Positions 18,401-27,480 are shown, numbered from the stretch's first letter. The stretch is DNA of 64,000 nucleotides from JAAYBF01 sp963716445 (GCA_963716445.1 OY970313.1:1116001-1180000); one strand, 5' to 3'. Made by a program: numbers and translations. Notes: generated by a model not told the origin, from the sequence alone.

Positions 18401-19585
18401 GTGCGCCGCGCCCTCCTCCATCCGCTGGCCGCGCTGGCGATCCTCGCGGCCGGCTGCGGCGACGACTCGAGCGAGTCGAGCCGCGTGCGCGGCGACACGC
18501 TGACCGTCTACGCCAGCCTGCCGGGGCACGGGCTCGAGGCGGCGGCCGGCGCCGCGGCCGAGATCGGCATGCGCCGTGCGCTGGCGGAGGCCGGCGGGCG
18601 GGCCGGCGGACGAGCGATCCGCTTCGTGCGGATGTCGTCGACCCGGCCGGGCGACGACACGTGGGACCCCGGGACGGTCGAGGCGAACGCGGACCGCGCG
18701 GCCGGCGACCCGACGACGATCGCCTACCTCGGGGAGCTCGACCAGGGCGCCTCGGCGGTATCGCTGCCGGTGACCAACCGCGAGCAGCTCCTGCAGGTGT
18801 CGCCCGCCGACGGTCTGACGAGCCTCACTCGTGCGGCCCCTGGCCGCCCGCGGGCGGGACCCGAGCGCTACTACCCCGAGGAGCTCAAGACCTTCGTCCG
18901 CCTCGTGCCGCCGGATCTGCTCGCGGCGCGCTGGATCGTCCGCGCGCTGCGCCAGCGCCAGACGCGGCGGCTGGCGATCGTCGCGGGCGAGGGGATCGCC
19001 GATCGCGAGCTCGAGGCGATGACCCTCGCGCTGATCGGCGAGGGCCAGCCGCGCGCCGTCGTACGCGTCCCCGCACCGGACGACGACGACGACCCGGAGA
19101 GCCTCGCCGAGGCGATCGAGGAGATCGCGGCGAGTCGTCCCCAGGCGATCGTCTACACCGCTCCTGTCGGGTCTCGCACACGCGCGACGCTCGCCGCGCT
19201 CGCCGCCCGCCTGCCCGGCGTGGTGCTGATCGGAGGCCCGGCGCTCGCCCGGCATCGAGGCTTCGACAGCGTGCCGGACGGAGCATGCGCGTTGACCGGC
19301 GTCCCCCCGGAGGCGACGCTCTCGCCCCGCGCCCGGCGCCGGCTGGCAAGGCTACGGCGCCTCAGCGCGCGTCCCGTCGGGGTCGAGGCGCTACTCGGCT
19401 ACGACGCGATGCGACTGACCCTCGCGGCGGTCGAGACCGGCGGCCCGGATCGGCGCGAGGTGACGCGCGCGGCCCACCAAGGCAGGCTCCTGCTGGGCGC
19501 GACCGGCGGCTACTCGGTCGGCCGTCGCGGCGACGTCGCGGGACGGCCGGTCGTCTGCGTCGACCTCGCCGTTCCAGCCGGCTGA
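18401..19585 (+). CDS. Periplasmic-binding-protein-like lipoprotein
   Basis: A 394-residue secreted lipoprotein: a short signal peptide ends in the lipobox LAAGC (Cys about residue 19). The rest resembles type I periplasmic binding proteins (Leu/Ile/Val-binding family): an N-terminal sugar-like lobe with TIAYLGELDQGASAVSLPVTNREQLLQVSP and a second lobe with RRLAIVAGEG and a VEALLGYDAMRLTLAAVE segment typical of the family C-terminus. No permease genes are nearby, so transport is uncertain; an orphan sensor or binding protein is possible. GTG start follows a TAGAAT -10 by 8 bases. It converges on the SDR gene across a hairpin. Confidence 0.75.
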   Translation: MRRALLHPLAALAILAAGCGDDSSESSRVRGDTLTVYASLPGHGLEAAAGAAAEIGMRRALAEAGGRAGGRAIRFVRMSSTRPGDDTWDPGTVEANADRAAGDPTTIAYLGELDQGASAVSLPVTNREQLLQVSPADGLTSLTRAAPGRPRAGPERYYPEELKTFVRLVPPDLLAARWIVRALRQRQTRRLAIVAGEGIADRELEAMTLALIGEGQPRAVVRVPAPDDDDDPESLAEAIEEIAASRPQAIVYTAPVGSRTRATLAALAARLPGVVLIGGPALARHRGFDSVPDGACALTGVPPEATLSPRARRRLARLRRLSARPVGVEALLGYDAMRLTLAAVETGGPDRREVTRAAHQGRLLLGATGGYSVGRRGDVAGRPVVCVDLAVPAG

Positions 19586-19604
19586 CGGCGAGCTTTTCGA
19601 GGAC

Positions 19605-19646
19605 AGTGGAACATCGACCGGGCTAGAGCCCAGTCAATCGTCCACT
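19605..19646. repeat. Inverted repeat (hairpin family, member B) between convergent genes
   Basis: Two 20-base arms around a 2-base loop, with four mismatches; the core is GGGCTAGAGCCC and the outer arm AGTGGA. It lies between the ends of the lipoprotein gene and the SDR gene. It matches the near-perfect hairpin at 49930 in core and ends. Confidence 0.65.
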
Positions 19647-19683
19647 CGCTCGTCGCCGCCGCCGCGCCGGGCTCCGCGGTCGG

Positions 19684-20610
19684 TCAGGTCCCGCGAACGG
19701 CGAGCCGCAGCGCCGGCTCGAGCTCGGGCCGGCGGAACTCGTAGCCGAGCTCCAGCAGCCGGCGCGGCTCGGCGCGGACGCCGGTCGTGACGATCTGCGC
19801 CATCTCCCCGTAGAGGGCCTTGACCGCCAGGGCCGGCACCGGCGCCACGGCCGGGCGGCGCAGCACGCGACCGAGGGCCTTCGACAGCTCGGCGTTGGTC
19901 ACCGGCTCGGGCGCCGTCAGGTTGAGCGGGCCGGCCGCGGCGCCGGAGTCGATGCAGAAGACCTGGCCGCCGGCGACGTCGTCGGCGTGGATCCACGGCA
20001 CGTACTGGCGCCCGCCGGCCACCGGACCGCCGACGCCCAGCTTGAACGGCGGCAGCATCTTCTCCAGCGCGCCGCCGGAGTCGGACAGCACCACGCCGGT
20101 GCGAGGGATCGCCACGCGCATCCCGAGCGCCTCGGCCGCGCGTGCCTCGGCCTCCCACTCGGCGCAGACCCGGGCGAGGAAGTCGCCCGCCGCCGGCTCG
20201 CCCTCGCCGACCGGCTCGTCGCCCCGCGCGCCGTACCAGCCGGTCGCCGACTGGGAGACGAGCGTCCCCGGTCGATCGGCGCCCTCCGTGAGAGCGCCCA
20301 GACCCGCCACGAGGTTGCGCGTCGCCAGCACGCGCGAGTCCCGGATCTCACGTCGCGCAGCCTCCGTCCAGCGCTGCGCCACCGGCTCGCCCAGCAGGTG
20401 GACCACGGCGTCCCGCCCCGCGAGCGCGACAGCCGGCGGCGGCCCGTCCTTCGGCCCGCTCCACCCATGCGCCTCCACGCGCCCGCCAAACGCCCGCTCC
20501 GCCTTCCCGGCGTCACGCGACAGCACCGTCACCTCGTCCCCTCGCCCCAGCAGCTCCTCGACCAACCGACGGCCAAGCATCCCCGTCGCTCCCGTAACAG
20601 TCACCCTCAC
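19684..20610 (-). CDS. TIGR01777-type NAD-dependent epimerase/SDR protein
   Basis: A 308-residue extended short-chain dehydrogenase of the YfcH/TIGR01777 group, function unknown. The Rossmann motif is at the very N-terminus (VTGATGMLGRRLVEELL), and family segments HLLGEPVAQRW, SQSATGWYG, PRTGVVLS and WIHADDVAG follow, with a DUF1731-like C-terminus. GTG at 20610 is chosen because it places the Rossmann beta strand at residue 2; the frame continues upstream through repeat DNA without support. Its 5' side adjoins the 85-bp tandem repeat. Confidence 0.88.
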   Translation of the reverse strand: MRVTVTGATGMLGRRLVEELLGRGDEVTVLSRDAGKAERAFGGRVEAHGWSGPKDGPPPAVALAGRDAVVHLLGEPVAQRWTEAARREIRDSRVLATRNLVAGLGALTEGADRPGTLVSQSATGWYGARGDEPVGEGEPAAGDFLARVCAEWEAEARAAEALGMRVAIPRTGVVLSDSGGALEKMLPPFKLGVGGPVAGGRQYVPWIHADDVAGGQVFCIDSGAAAGPLNLTAPEPVTNAELSKALGRVLRRPAVAPVPALAVKALYGEMAQIVTTGVRAEPRRLLELGYEFRRPELEPALRLAVRGT

Positions 20611-20645
20611 CGCAACAACACTACGCCCGAAGCGGCGATAGCTAA

Positions 20646-20815
20646 GGCAAGCGGAGGCGCGCAGCCGGATCGGTCCCAGGACTGCGCTCCGAATCTCGCT
20701 GGGGCGAGATCCGGTGAGCACCGCAGCTACGGCAAGCGGAGGCGCGCAGCCGGATCGGTCCCAGGACTGCGCTCCGAATCTCGCTGGGGCGAGATCCGGT
20801 GAGCACCGCAGCTAC
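20646..20815. repeat. Perfect tandem duplication of an 85-bp element
   Basis: Two identical 85-base copies, 20646-20730 and 20731-20815. Each contains palindromic arms (CCGGATC ... GATCCGG) and an inner ATCTCGC/GCGAGAT hairpin. The end of the second copy supplies the TAG stop of the malic enzyme gene on the minus strand. A diverged single copy lies at 30366-30447 in the other orientation. The spaces between repeat and SDR start (20611-20645) hold no gene. Confidence 0.92.
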
Positions 20816-22257
20816 GGCAAACTTAGCTCGGCGGTCTGGTCGCTGAGCTGGGCTGCGCCCTCGCGCTCGGCCTCCTCCGCCACGGCGCGCGCGACCTCGC
20901 GGCTGACCTCGCGGTTGAACACCGAGGGGATGATGTAGTCCTCGGTCAGCTCCTCGTCGTCGAGGGTCGCGGCGATCCCCTTGGCGGCGGCGATCTTCAT
21001 CTCCTCGGTGATCGCCCGCGCCCGGACGTCGAGCGCCCCGCGGAAGATCCCCGGGAAGGCGAGCACGTTGTTGATCTGGTTCGGGTAGTCGGAGCGACCG
21101 GTCGCCATCACGCGCACGTAGGGCGCCGCCTCTTCCGGACGTACCTCCGGGTTCGGGTTCGCCATCGCGAACACGAACGGGTCGGGGTTCATGCGGGCGA
21201 GATCGGCGGCGGAGACGATTCCCGGCCCGGACAGGCCGACGAACAGGTCGGTGCCCTCGAGCACCTCGGCGGGGGAGCCGGAGCGCCGCTCGGCGTTCGT
21301 GTTCTCGGCCAGCCATCGCTTCGGGGCGTTCATCGAGCCGGCCTCGTAGTCCTCGCGACCGGTGTGGATGGCTCCGAAGCGGTCGCAGGCGACGACCTTC
21401 GTGATCCCGGCGCCCATCAGGATCTTCGCCACCGCCACCCCCGCGGCGCCGGCGCCGGCCATCGAGACCGACAGGCCGGAGATGTCGCGGCCGGTCAGCC
21501 GGCAGGCGTTGATCAGTGCGGCGAGCACGACGATCGCCGTTCCGTGCTGGTCGTCGTGGAAGACCGGGATGTCGAGCTCCGCGATCAGCCGCTGCTCGAT
21601 CTCGAAGCAGCGCGGCGAGGAGATGTCCTCGAGGTTGATGCCGCCGAACGTCGGCGCGATCAGCTTGACCGTCTCGACGATCTTGTCGGGGTCCTTGGTG
21701 TCGAGGGCGATCGGGAAGGCGTCGACGTCGCCGAACTCCTTGAAGAGCATCGCCTTGCCCTCCATAACCGGCATCGCCGCCTCGGGGCCGATGTCGCCGA
21801 GGCCGAGCACCGCGGTGCCGTCGGTGACGACCGCCACGGTGTTCGCCTTGATCGTGTACTTGAAGGCCTTCTGGCGGTTCTCGGCGATCGCGCTGCAGAC
21901 CCGCGCCACGCCTGGCGTGTAGGCCATCGAGAGGTCGTCACGCGACTTCAGCGGCGCAGCCAGGCCGGTGTAGATCTTGCCGCGCCGGTGCAGCTCGAAG
22001 GTGCGATCGGTCGTCTCGACCAGCTTCGCCTCCTGGACGCCCTGGACGGCCTTGATCACCCGGCCGCGGTGGTCCTGGCTCTCGCAGTCGATCGTGATCT
22101 CGCGGATCATCCCGTCGCCGCCCGCCTCGACGGTGTCGACGGCGACGATCGCGCCGCCGACCTTCGTGATCGCGGCCGTCACCTTGCTGAGCGTGCCGGA
22201 CTCGTGCGGGAGCTCGACGCGCAGCGTGAGCGAGAACTGTGCGCTTGGGATGGCCAC
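20812..22257 (-). CDS. NAD(P)-dependent malic enzyme with N-terminal ACT-like domain
   Basis: About 481 residues. Oxidative decarboxylation of malate to pyruvate. An N-terminal ACT-like regulatory domain (about residues 5-85, LTLRVELPHESGTLSKVTAAI...) precedes the malic enzyme core, with the catalytic Tyr/Lys segment (MAYTPGVARVC ... KANTVAVVTDGTAVLGLGD), the metal-binding HDDQHGTA region and the NAD fold (MAGAGAAGVAVAKIL). The start is ambiguous: GTG 22257 gives the usual short N-terminus (AIPSAQFS), while an in-frame ATG at 22275 adds six residues. The stop codon lies within the terminal bases of the 85-bp repeat, an unusual junction. Confidence 0.92.
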   Translation of the reverse strand: MAIPSAQFSLTLRVELPHESGTLSKVTAAITKVGGAIVAVDTVEAGGDGMIREITIDCESQDHRGRVIKAVQGVQEAKLVETTDRTFELHRRGKIYTGLAAPLKSRDDLSMAYTPGVARVCSAIAENRQKAFKYTIKANTVAVVTDGTAVLGLGDIGPEAAMPVMEGKAMLFKEFGDVDAFPIALDTKDPDKIVETVKLIAPTFGGINLEDISSPRCFEIEQRLIAELDIPVFHDDQHGTAIVVLAALINACRLTGRDISGLSVSMAGAGAAGVAVAKILMGAGITKVVACDRFGAIHTGREDYEAGSMNAPKRWLAENTNAERRSGSPAEVLEGTDLFVGLSGPGIVSAADLARMNPDPFVFAMANPNPEVRPEEAAPYVRVMATGRSDYPNQINNVLAFPGIFRGALDVRARAITEEMKIAAAKGIAATLDDEELTEDYIIPSVFNREVSREVARAVAEEAEREGAAQLSDQTAELSLP

Positions 22258-22313
22258 GGGGGGACGCCGAAACATATCGGCCGGGCGGCTCCGGCTCGGG
22301 CCGCGCTCGCCTA

Positions 22314-22319
22314 TAGCCT
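22314..22319 (+). promoter_or_regulatory. Leaderless -10 element for polA
   Basis: TAGCCT (within CTATAGCCTG), 6 bases before the GTG at 22326; no ribosome site between. It sits in the 68-base divergent gap with malic enzyme. Confidence 0.5.
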
Positions 22320-22325
22320 GAGCGC

Positions 22326-24992
22326 GTGCCGCCGGCCGCCCCCAAGGAGCTGTTCCTGATCGACGGGAACAGCCTCGTGTATCGCGCCTTCTTCGCGCTG
22401 CCCGAGTCGATCGCCACGTCGCGCGGCCAGCCGACCAACGCGATCTTCGGCTTCGCGTCGATGCTCGTGAAGCTGCTGACCGAGTACGGGCCGAAGCCGA
22501 CGATCGTCGTCTGGGATGCCGGCGCGTCGGGGCGCAAGGAGATCTATGCCGACTACAAGGGCGACCGCCCGTCGCGCCCCGATCTGCTGCGCGAGCAGTT
22601 TCCCCACTTCACCCCGCTGGTCGAGGCGTTCGGGTACATGAACGTCAGCGCGGCCGGCTACGAGGCCGACGACGTCATCGCCACGCTCGCGAAGCGCGCC
22701 CGCGAGCACGGGACCGAGGTGATGGTCGTCACCGGCGACCGCGACACCTTCCAGCTCGTCGAGGAGGGGGTGCGCGTGATGGCGACCGGCCGCGGGATCA
22801 CCGACACCAAGATCTACGACCGCCAGGCCGTGATCGACCGCTACGGCATCCCGCCCGAGTTGATCCCCGACTTCTACGGCCTCAAGGGCGACACCTCGGA
22901 CTGCATCCCGGGAGTCCCCGGCATCGGCGACAAGACCGCCGCCCAGCTGCTGCAGCAGTTCGGCGACCTCGAGAGCATCCTCGCCAACGTCGACCAGATC
23001 TCGGGCGCCAAGCGCAAGCAGAACCTCGTCGACCACGCCGAGGACGCGCGCATCTCGAAGCGGCTCGCGACCTCGATCCGCGACGTCCCCGTCGAGGCCG
23101 TCGACCTCGACCACCTGCTGGCGCGCGAGCCGGATCGAGCGCGGCTGCGCGAGGTCTTCAGGGAGTTCGAGCTTCGCGATCCGCTGCGCCGGCTCGAGGA
23201 GGCGCTCGGCGAGGGGGAGGCCGCCGCTCCGCTGCCGGCCGCCAGCGAGACGCTGTCGGTGCGCGCCCGCACGGTGCAGCCGTCCGCGCTGCGCGGGCTC
23301 GACGGCGAGCACAGCGCGCTCTGGGCGCAGCGGCCGCAGCCGCCCGAGGATCAGCTGCCCGGCATCGGCGAGGACGGTCCCCTGGCCTTCGCGGCCTACG
23401 CCGGCGGCAGCGAGGCGCTGGCCGGCACGGCGGAGACGCTGACCGAGGTCGTCGCGGCCTGGGGCACGCGACCGCTGACCGTCCACGACTGGAAGTCGCT
23501 GACCGTCTCCGAGCGCCCGGTCGCCTCGTGGGCGACGGCTGGCGACGCCGAGGCGGCCGTCGTCGCGCCGCCGCTCGAGCACGACACCTCGGTGGCCGCC
23601 TACCTGATCGACCCGGCGCGCCGCGGCTACCCGCTCGACGAGCTCGTCCAGGACCTCGGCCTCGGCGCGACGGTGGAGAACGCCAAGCAGGGCGACGCGG
23701 CGATCGCCGCCGAGCAGGCCGTGCTCGTCCACGCGCTCGCCGCGCGTCAGCGCGAGGCGCTCGAGGAGCTCGGCCTGACCCGCCTGCTCGAGGAGGTCGA
23801 GCTGCCGCTCGTCGAGGTGCTCGTCGAGATGGAGCGCGCCGGCGTGAAGCTCGACGTCGAGCGGGTGCGGGAGATCGCCTCCCGCGTCGGCGAGCAGGCG
23901 CTGGTGCTCGAGCGGCGGATCTGGGAGCTGGCCGGGGAGGAGTTCACGATCGGCTCGCCGCAGCAGCTCGCCGAGGTGCTGTTCGTCAAGCTCGAGCTGT
24001 CGAAGAAGCGGCGCGGCAAGACCGGTTTCTCGACCGATGCGCGCGTCCTGGCGGCGATCCGCCACGAGCACGAGATCGTGCCGCTGATCGAGGAGTGGCG
24101 CGAGCTGACCAAGCTCAAGTCGACCTACCTCGACGCCTTCCCGTCGCTGCTGGGCGCCGACGGCCGCCTGCGCACCACCTTCAGCCAGACCACCGCCGCC
24201 ACCGGACGGCTGTCGAGCAGCAACCCGAACCTCCAGAACATCCCCGTCCGCACCGAGCGCGGGCGTGAGATCCGCGCCTGCTTCGTCGCCGAGGAGGGCT
24301 GCCGGCTGATCTCGGTCGACTACTCGCAGGTCGAGCTGCGGCTGCTCGCCCACATCGCCGGCGAGGAGGTCCTCAAGGAGGTCTTCCGGCGCGGCGAGGA
24401 CGTCCACACCGCCACCGCGGCCTGGATCCTCGGCGAGGAGGGCGCCAAGGTCGATCCCGGCACCCGCTCGAAGGCGAAGATGGTCAACTACGGCATCGTC
24501 TACGGCCTCTCGGCGTTCGGCCTCGCCGACCGCCTCCAGATCCCGCACGAGGAGGCGCAGGAGTTCATCGACCGCTACCTCGAGCGCTTCCCGGCCGTCA
24601 AGCGGTTCATCGACGAGACGATCGTCAAGGCGACCGACGAGGGCTTCGCGTCCACCGAGTTCGGGCGCATCCGCCGCGTGCCGGAGCTGAGGTCGCGCAA
24701 CCGTCAGACGCGGATGCTCGGCGAGCGCCTGGCGGTCAACATGGTCATCCAGGGCACCGCCGCCGACATCATGAAGGTCGCGATGGTCGACTCCGTCCGC
24801 GGGCTGCGCGACGCCGGCCTGCGCACCCGGCTGGTCCTGCAGATCCACGACGAGCTGCTCTTCGAGGCGCCCGAGGGCGAGGTCGAGCAGGCTTCCGAGA
24901 TCGTCTGCCGCGAGATGTCGACCGCCTTCGAGATGGACCCGCCGCTCGAGGTCGACGCGGGGGTCGGCAGGAACTGGCTGGAGGCCAAGTAG
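22326..24992 (+). CDS. polA: DNA polymerase I
   Basis: An 888-residue repair and Okazaki-fragment polymerase. The 5'-nuclease domain (about residues 1-300) has the acidic motifs EADDVIATLAKRA and VTGDRDTFQL and the helix-hairpin-helix GVPGIGDKTAAQLL. The 3'-5' exonuclease-like middle domain (about 330-490) has lost the catalytic DxE motif, so proofreading is probably absent, as in Taq and Bacillus enzymes. The polymerase domain carries motif A DYSQVELR (about residue 665), motif B RSKAKMVNYGIVYG and motif C QIHDELLFE. GTG start follows a TAGCCT element by 6 bases. Confidence 0.97.
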   Translation: MPPAAPKELFLIDGNSLVYRAFFALPESIATSRGQPTNAIFGFASMLVKLLTEYGPKPTIVVWDAGASGRKEIYADYKGDRPSRPDLLREQFPHFTPLVEAFGYMNVSAAGYEADDVIATLAKRAREHGTEVMVVTGDRDTFQLVEEGVRVMATGRGITDTKIYDRQAVIDRYGIPPELIPDFYGLKGDTSDCIPGVPGIGDKTAAQLLQQFGDLESILANVDQISGAKRKQNLVDHAEDARISKRLATSIRDVPVEAVDLDHLLAREPDRARLREVFREFELRDPLRRLEEALGEGEAAAPLPAASETLSVRARTVQPSALRGLDGEHSALWAQRPQPPEDQLPGIGEDGPLAFAAYAGGSEALAGTAETLTEVVAAWGTRPLTVHDWKSLTVSERPVASWATAGDAEAAVVAPPLEHDTSVAAYLIDPARRGYPLDELVQDLGLGATVENAKQGDAAIAAEQAVLVHALAARQREALEELGLTRLLEEVELPLVEVLVEMERAGVKLDVERVREIASRVGEQALVLERRIWELAGEEFTIGSPQQLAEVLFVKLELSKKRRGKTGFSTDARVLAAIRHEHEIVPLIEEWRELTKLKSTYLDAFPSLLGADGRLRTTFSQTTAATGRLSSSNPNLQNIPVRTERGREIRACFVAEEGCRLISVDYSQVELRLLAHIAGEEVLKEVFRRGEDVHTATAAWILGEEGAKVDPGTRSKAKMVNYGIVYGLSAFGLADRLQIPHEEAQEFIDRYLERFPAVKRFIDETIVKATDEGFASTEFGRIRRVPELRSRNRQTRMLGERLAVNMVIQGTAADIMKVAMVDSVRGLRDAGLRTRLVLQIHDELLFEAPEGEVEQASEIVCREMSTAFEMDPPLEVDAGVGRNWLEAK

Positions 24993-24994
24993 CC

Positions 24995-25441
24995 GTGGAC
25001 CGCTGGGTCGCCGTCGTCGCGATGGTCGCCGCTGGCGGCCTCGTCGCGATGCAGGCGCCGATCAACTCGACGCTCGGGAAGTCGGTCGGCACCTTCGCCG
25101 CCGCCTCGGTCTCCTTCGCCGTCGGCCTCGCCGTCCTCGCCTGCATCACCGTCCTCTTCGCCGGCGGCTTCGGCGACGTCGCCAGCGCCGCCGACCTGCG
25201 CTGGTACTACCTCACCGGCGGCCTGCTCGGAGCCGCCTACGTCACCACGGTGCTCGTCTCGGTGCGCACCCTCGGCGCAGGCGGCGTCACGGCCGCGACG
25301 ATCGCCGGCCAGCTCGCCCTCGCCGTCGTCATCGACCGGTTGGGCTGGTTCGGCGTCGACCAGCGCGGGTTCACCGCCGAGCGCGTGCTCGGCCTCGTGC
25401 TGCTCGCTGTCGGCACGTTCCTGGTCGTCCGCGGCAAGTAG
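24995..25441 (+). CDS. DMT superfamily transporter, DUF606/YdcZ type
   Basis: A 148-residue membrane protein with about five helices, the half-size form of the drug/metabolite transporter fold. The first helix and following MQAPINSTLGKSVGTFAAASVSFAVG segment is the DUF606 signature (split: MQAPINSTLGK, then SFAVGLAVL). Such proteins usually pair as dimers; substrate unknown. GTG start lies 2 bases after the polA stop, so it is probably read from the polA transcript. Confidence 0.85.
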   Translation: MDRWVAVVAMVAAGGLVAMQAPINSTLGKSVGTFAAASVSFAVGLAVLACITVLFAGGFGDVASAADLRWYYLTGGLLGAAYVTTVLVSVRTLGAGGVTAATIAGQLALAVVIDRLGWFGVDQRGFTAERVLGLVLLAVGTFLVVRGK

Positions 25442-25488
25442 CGGCGGCTCGAACGCTCGCCGCGCCCACCCCCTCATCGGATTTGGAC

Positions 25489-25532
25489 GAGTGGACTCTT
25501 GGGTGGCCTCTGGCCCAATGAAAGTTCCACTC
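25489..25532. repeat. Degenerate inverted repeat (hairpin family, member C)
   Basis: Arms 25489-25508 and 25512-25532 pair at the ends (GAGTGGA/TCCACTC) and the centre (GGCC), with several mismatches and a one-base bulge. Ends and centre match members at 19605 and 49930. It follows the DMT transporter gene in a 185-base gap that otherwise holds only the GNAT leader. Confidence 0.5.
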
Positions 25533-25626
25533 GCCTGTCGACGTGTGGATATGGGGGGCCGATAGGTTGCGTTCCTAGCCTCGCTGCGTCATCGCGGTCG
25601 AGGGCCCTCTGTGGTCGGGAGAAGCG

Positions 25627-26226
25627 ATGTGGGAACTGGACGTTCGTCTCGAAGGGAAGCTGATCGCGCTGGAGTCGCTGCGCGCCGAGCACGGGGACGA
25701 GCTCTTCGAGGCTGGCCAGCCCGAGGAGATCTGGGCGGGCTGGCCACTCAACCCGGCGAAGTCGCGTGAGGCGATGCATGCCTTCGTCGAGGCCTGCGTG
25801 GAGGCCGCGGAGAAGGGAGAGCGCCAGCACTACGCCACGCTTGACGCGACGACGGGCGAGGCGATCGGTAGTACGAGCTATTGCCTGATTCAGCCCGAGC
25901 ACAAGGTCGTCGAGATCGGCTGGACGTGGCTCGCTCCGTCGCGCTGGCGGACCGGCGCGAACGTCGAGGCCAAGCTGCTGATGCTCCGCCACGCCTTTGA
26001 CGTCCTCGACTGTCAACGCGTCCAGATCGTCACCGAGTCCACGAACCAGCGCTCCCGTGCCGCGATCGCGGCGCTTGGAGCTCAGCTCGAGGGCATACAC
26101 CGCCAGGACCGCATCGTCCGCGACGGAGTTCGACGCAGCTCCGCCTTCTACTCGATCGTCGACTCCGAGTGGCCGGACGTGCGGCGCAACCTGGACGCGC
26201 GCCTGTCGCGATTTGCCGGCGGCTGA
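25627..26226 (+). CDS. GNAT family N-acetyltransferase (RimJ/RimL-like)
   Basis: A 199-residue acetyltransferase of the RimJ/RimL type, which modify protein N-termini or small molecules using acetyl-CoA. The fold is recognisable in GSTSYCLIQPEHKVVEIGWTWL (central strands), the ALAP-like GANVEAKLLMLRHAFD helix and the C-terminal RVQIVTESTNQRSRAAIAALG strand-helix with the conserved Asn. A good ribosome site (GGGAGAAG) precedes the ATG. Codon use is slightly less GC-biased than its neighbours. Substrate unknown. Its end faces the flavoprotein gene with a 16-base gap. Confidence 0.88.
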   Translation: MWELDVRLEGKLIALESLRAEHGDELFEAGQPEEIWAGWPLNPAKSREAMHAFVEACVEAAEKGERQHYATLDATTGEAIGSTSYCLIQPEHKVVEIGWTWLAPSRWRTGANVEAKLLMLRHAFDVLDCQRVQIVTESTNQRSRAAIAALGAQLEGIHRQDRIVRDGVRRSSAFYSIVDSEWPDVRRNLDARLSRFAGG

Positions 26227-26242
26227 TCGGCCCGGACGGAGG

Positions 26243-27400
26243 CTACGCGGCGGCTGAGGCGGGAGCTGGCGCTCGGTGGCGCGGGGACGGGGCCGCGGCG
26301 ACGATCTCCGGCGAGGCGATGTTCCAGTAGTGGCGGAAGGACCAGTCGACGAGGCGGCGGCGCTGCATGGCGCCGACGAGGCGCTGGGTGAGCGGGGGGT
26401 GGAGGCGCGGGATGGCGCGCTGGGTTCGGAGCATCCAGTCGTACTTCCACTGGTGGGCCGCGTTGAAGGTGTAGTAGCCGCCGAGCGCCTGCTCGCGGGT
26501 GCGGCGACCCTCGACGACGGCGCGCAGCTCGCGGCCGCAGGCGATGCCGAAGTAGAAGGCGGTTCGGATCCCCTCCGCGGTGAGCGGGAGGCAGTGGCCG
26601 GCCGAGTCGCCGGCGAAGAAGATGCCGTCCTCGGCGGCGGGGCGGAGCTTGTGCGGGATCCAGTTGCCCTGGTAGCGCACCGCCTCGGAGCCGAGGCCCT
26701 CGGCGAGCTCGACGGTGCTGTCCTTGACGTGGAAGCGGGGGTCGAAGGAGCCGACGCCGATCCGCAGCTCGTCTCCGGCGGGGAAGCTCCAGCCGTAGCC
26801 GGCCGGGACGATCGAGCGGTCGATCCAGATCGCGAGGTCGTCGCTGGAGCCGTGGGGGTGGACCTCGAGGCCGCGCGAGAGCGGAGCGTCGGGCGGCTGG
26901 TAGCCGCCGTCGGCGGCGAGCATCCGTCGCCAGCCGAGGCAGTCGACGATCAGCGGAGCGGTCAGGTCGCCGCGGTCGGTGTGGACGGTGTCGCCGTTGC
27001 GGCCGTCGACCTTGGCGGTCTCGAACTCGGCGTCGCCCTGGTCGGCGAGCAGCGCGCAGAGCTCGCGGTAGTCGAACGTCGAGAAGGTCCAGGGCAGCGG
27101 CCAGCGCGAGCTGCCGTGCGGCGTCGTCACTACGAGCTCGGAGAACGTCTGGCGGTGCGAGCCCATCAGGTCCAGGGCCTCGAGCCAGCCCGTCGGGATG
27201 CCGCAGGCCGAGGTCTGGCGCTCGCCGATCTCGTAGCGGTCGATCATCAGCACGCGCGCTGGCGATCCGTCGGGGCGCGTCGTGCCGGCGAGCTCGCGGG
27301 CGATCGCCAGCCCGGCGAAGCTGGCGCCGCAGATCAGGACGTCGTAGTCGCCCGACAGCGGCGTCCGCCGCTCGCCGCGCTTGGTCGCTCTAACCGGCAT
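26243..27400 (-). CDS. FAD-dependent oxidoreductase, geranylgeranyl reductase family
   Basis: A 385-residue flavoprotein. The FAD-binding motif VLICGASFAGLAIARELA (about residues 20-37), the middle GWSFP element and the second FAD motif GDSAGHCLPLTAEGIRTAFYFG match geranylgeranyl-reductase-type enzymes, which saturate isoprenoid chains of lipids or quinones; other monooxygenase-like roles are possible. ATG at 27400 has no Shine-Dalgarno but a TACCCT hexamer lies 9 bases upstream. It is divergent from rpsA across an 80-base gap. Confidence 0.82.
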   Translation of the reverse strand: MPVRATKRGERRTPLSGDYDVLICGASFAGLAIARELAGTTRPDGSPARVLMIDRYEIGERQTSACGIPTGWLEALDLMGSHRQTFSELVVTTPHGSSRWPLPWTFSTFDYRELCALLADQGDAEFETAKVDGRNGDTVHTDRGDLTAPLIVDCLGWRRMLAADGGYQPPDAPLSRGLEVHPHGSSDDLAIWIDRSIVPAGYGWSFPAGDELRIGVGSFDPRFHVKDSTVELAEGLGSEAVRYQGNWIPHKLRPAAEDGIFFAGDSAGHCLPLTAEGIRTAFYFGIACGRELRAVVEGRRTREQALGGYYTFNAAHQWKYDWMLRTQRAIPRLHPPLTQRLVGAMQRRRLVDWSFRHYWNIASPEIVAAAPSPRHRAPAPASAAA

Positions 27401-27409
27401 CGGGACGGC

Positions 27410-27415
27410 AGGGTA
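27410..27415 (-). promoter_or_regulatory. Leaderless -10 element for the flavoprotein gene
   Basis: On the minus strand the bases read TACCCT, ending 9 bases before the ATG (27400). No ribosome site lies between. Confidence 0.45.
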
Positions 27416-27464
27416 GCCGTCCGGGCGCGGATTGGCGCGGAATGCGGGCTCAGCGGTCCGCCGC

Positions 27465-27470
27465 TAACCT
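27465..27470 (+). promoter_or_regulatory. -10 element for rpsA
   Basis: TAACCT, 10 bases before the GTG at 27481; no Shine-Dalgarno. The first coding bases are unusually AT-rich, consistent with a leaderless or near-leaderless mRNA. Confidence 0.5.
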
Positions 27471-27480
27471 ACGCCGTCGC

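Noticed and set aside
20646..20815. CRISPR-like interpretation of the 85-bp tandem repeat
   Set aside because: There are only two adjacent units with no unique spacers, and no cas genes are present.
22311..24848. An 845-codon open frame opposite polA (and similar long antisense frames opposite dnaJ, the antiporter, trpE, uvrA, rpsA and tsaD)
   Set aside because: Long antisense frames are expected in very GC-rich DNA. They are rich in Arg/Ala/Asp, lack ribosome sites and recognisable domains, and lie opposite clear genes.
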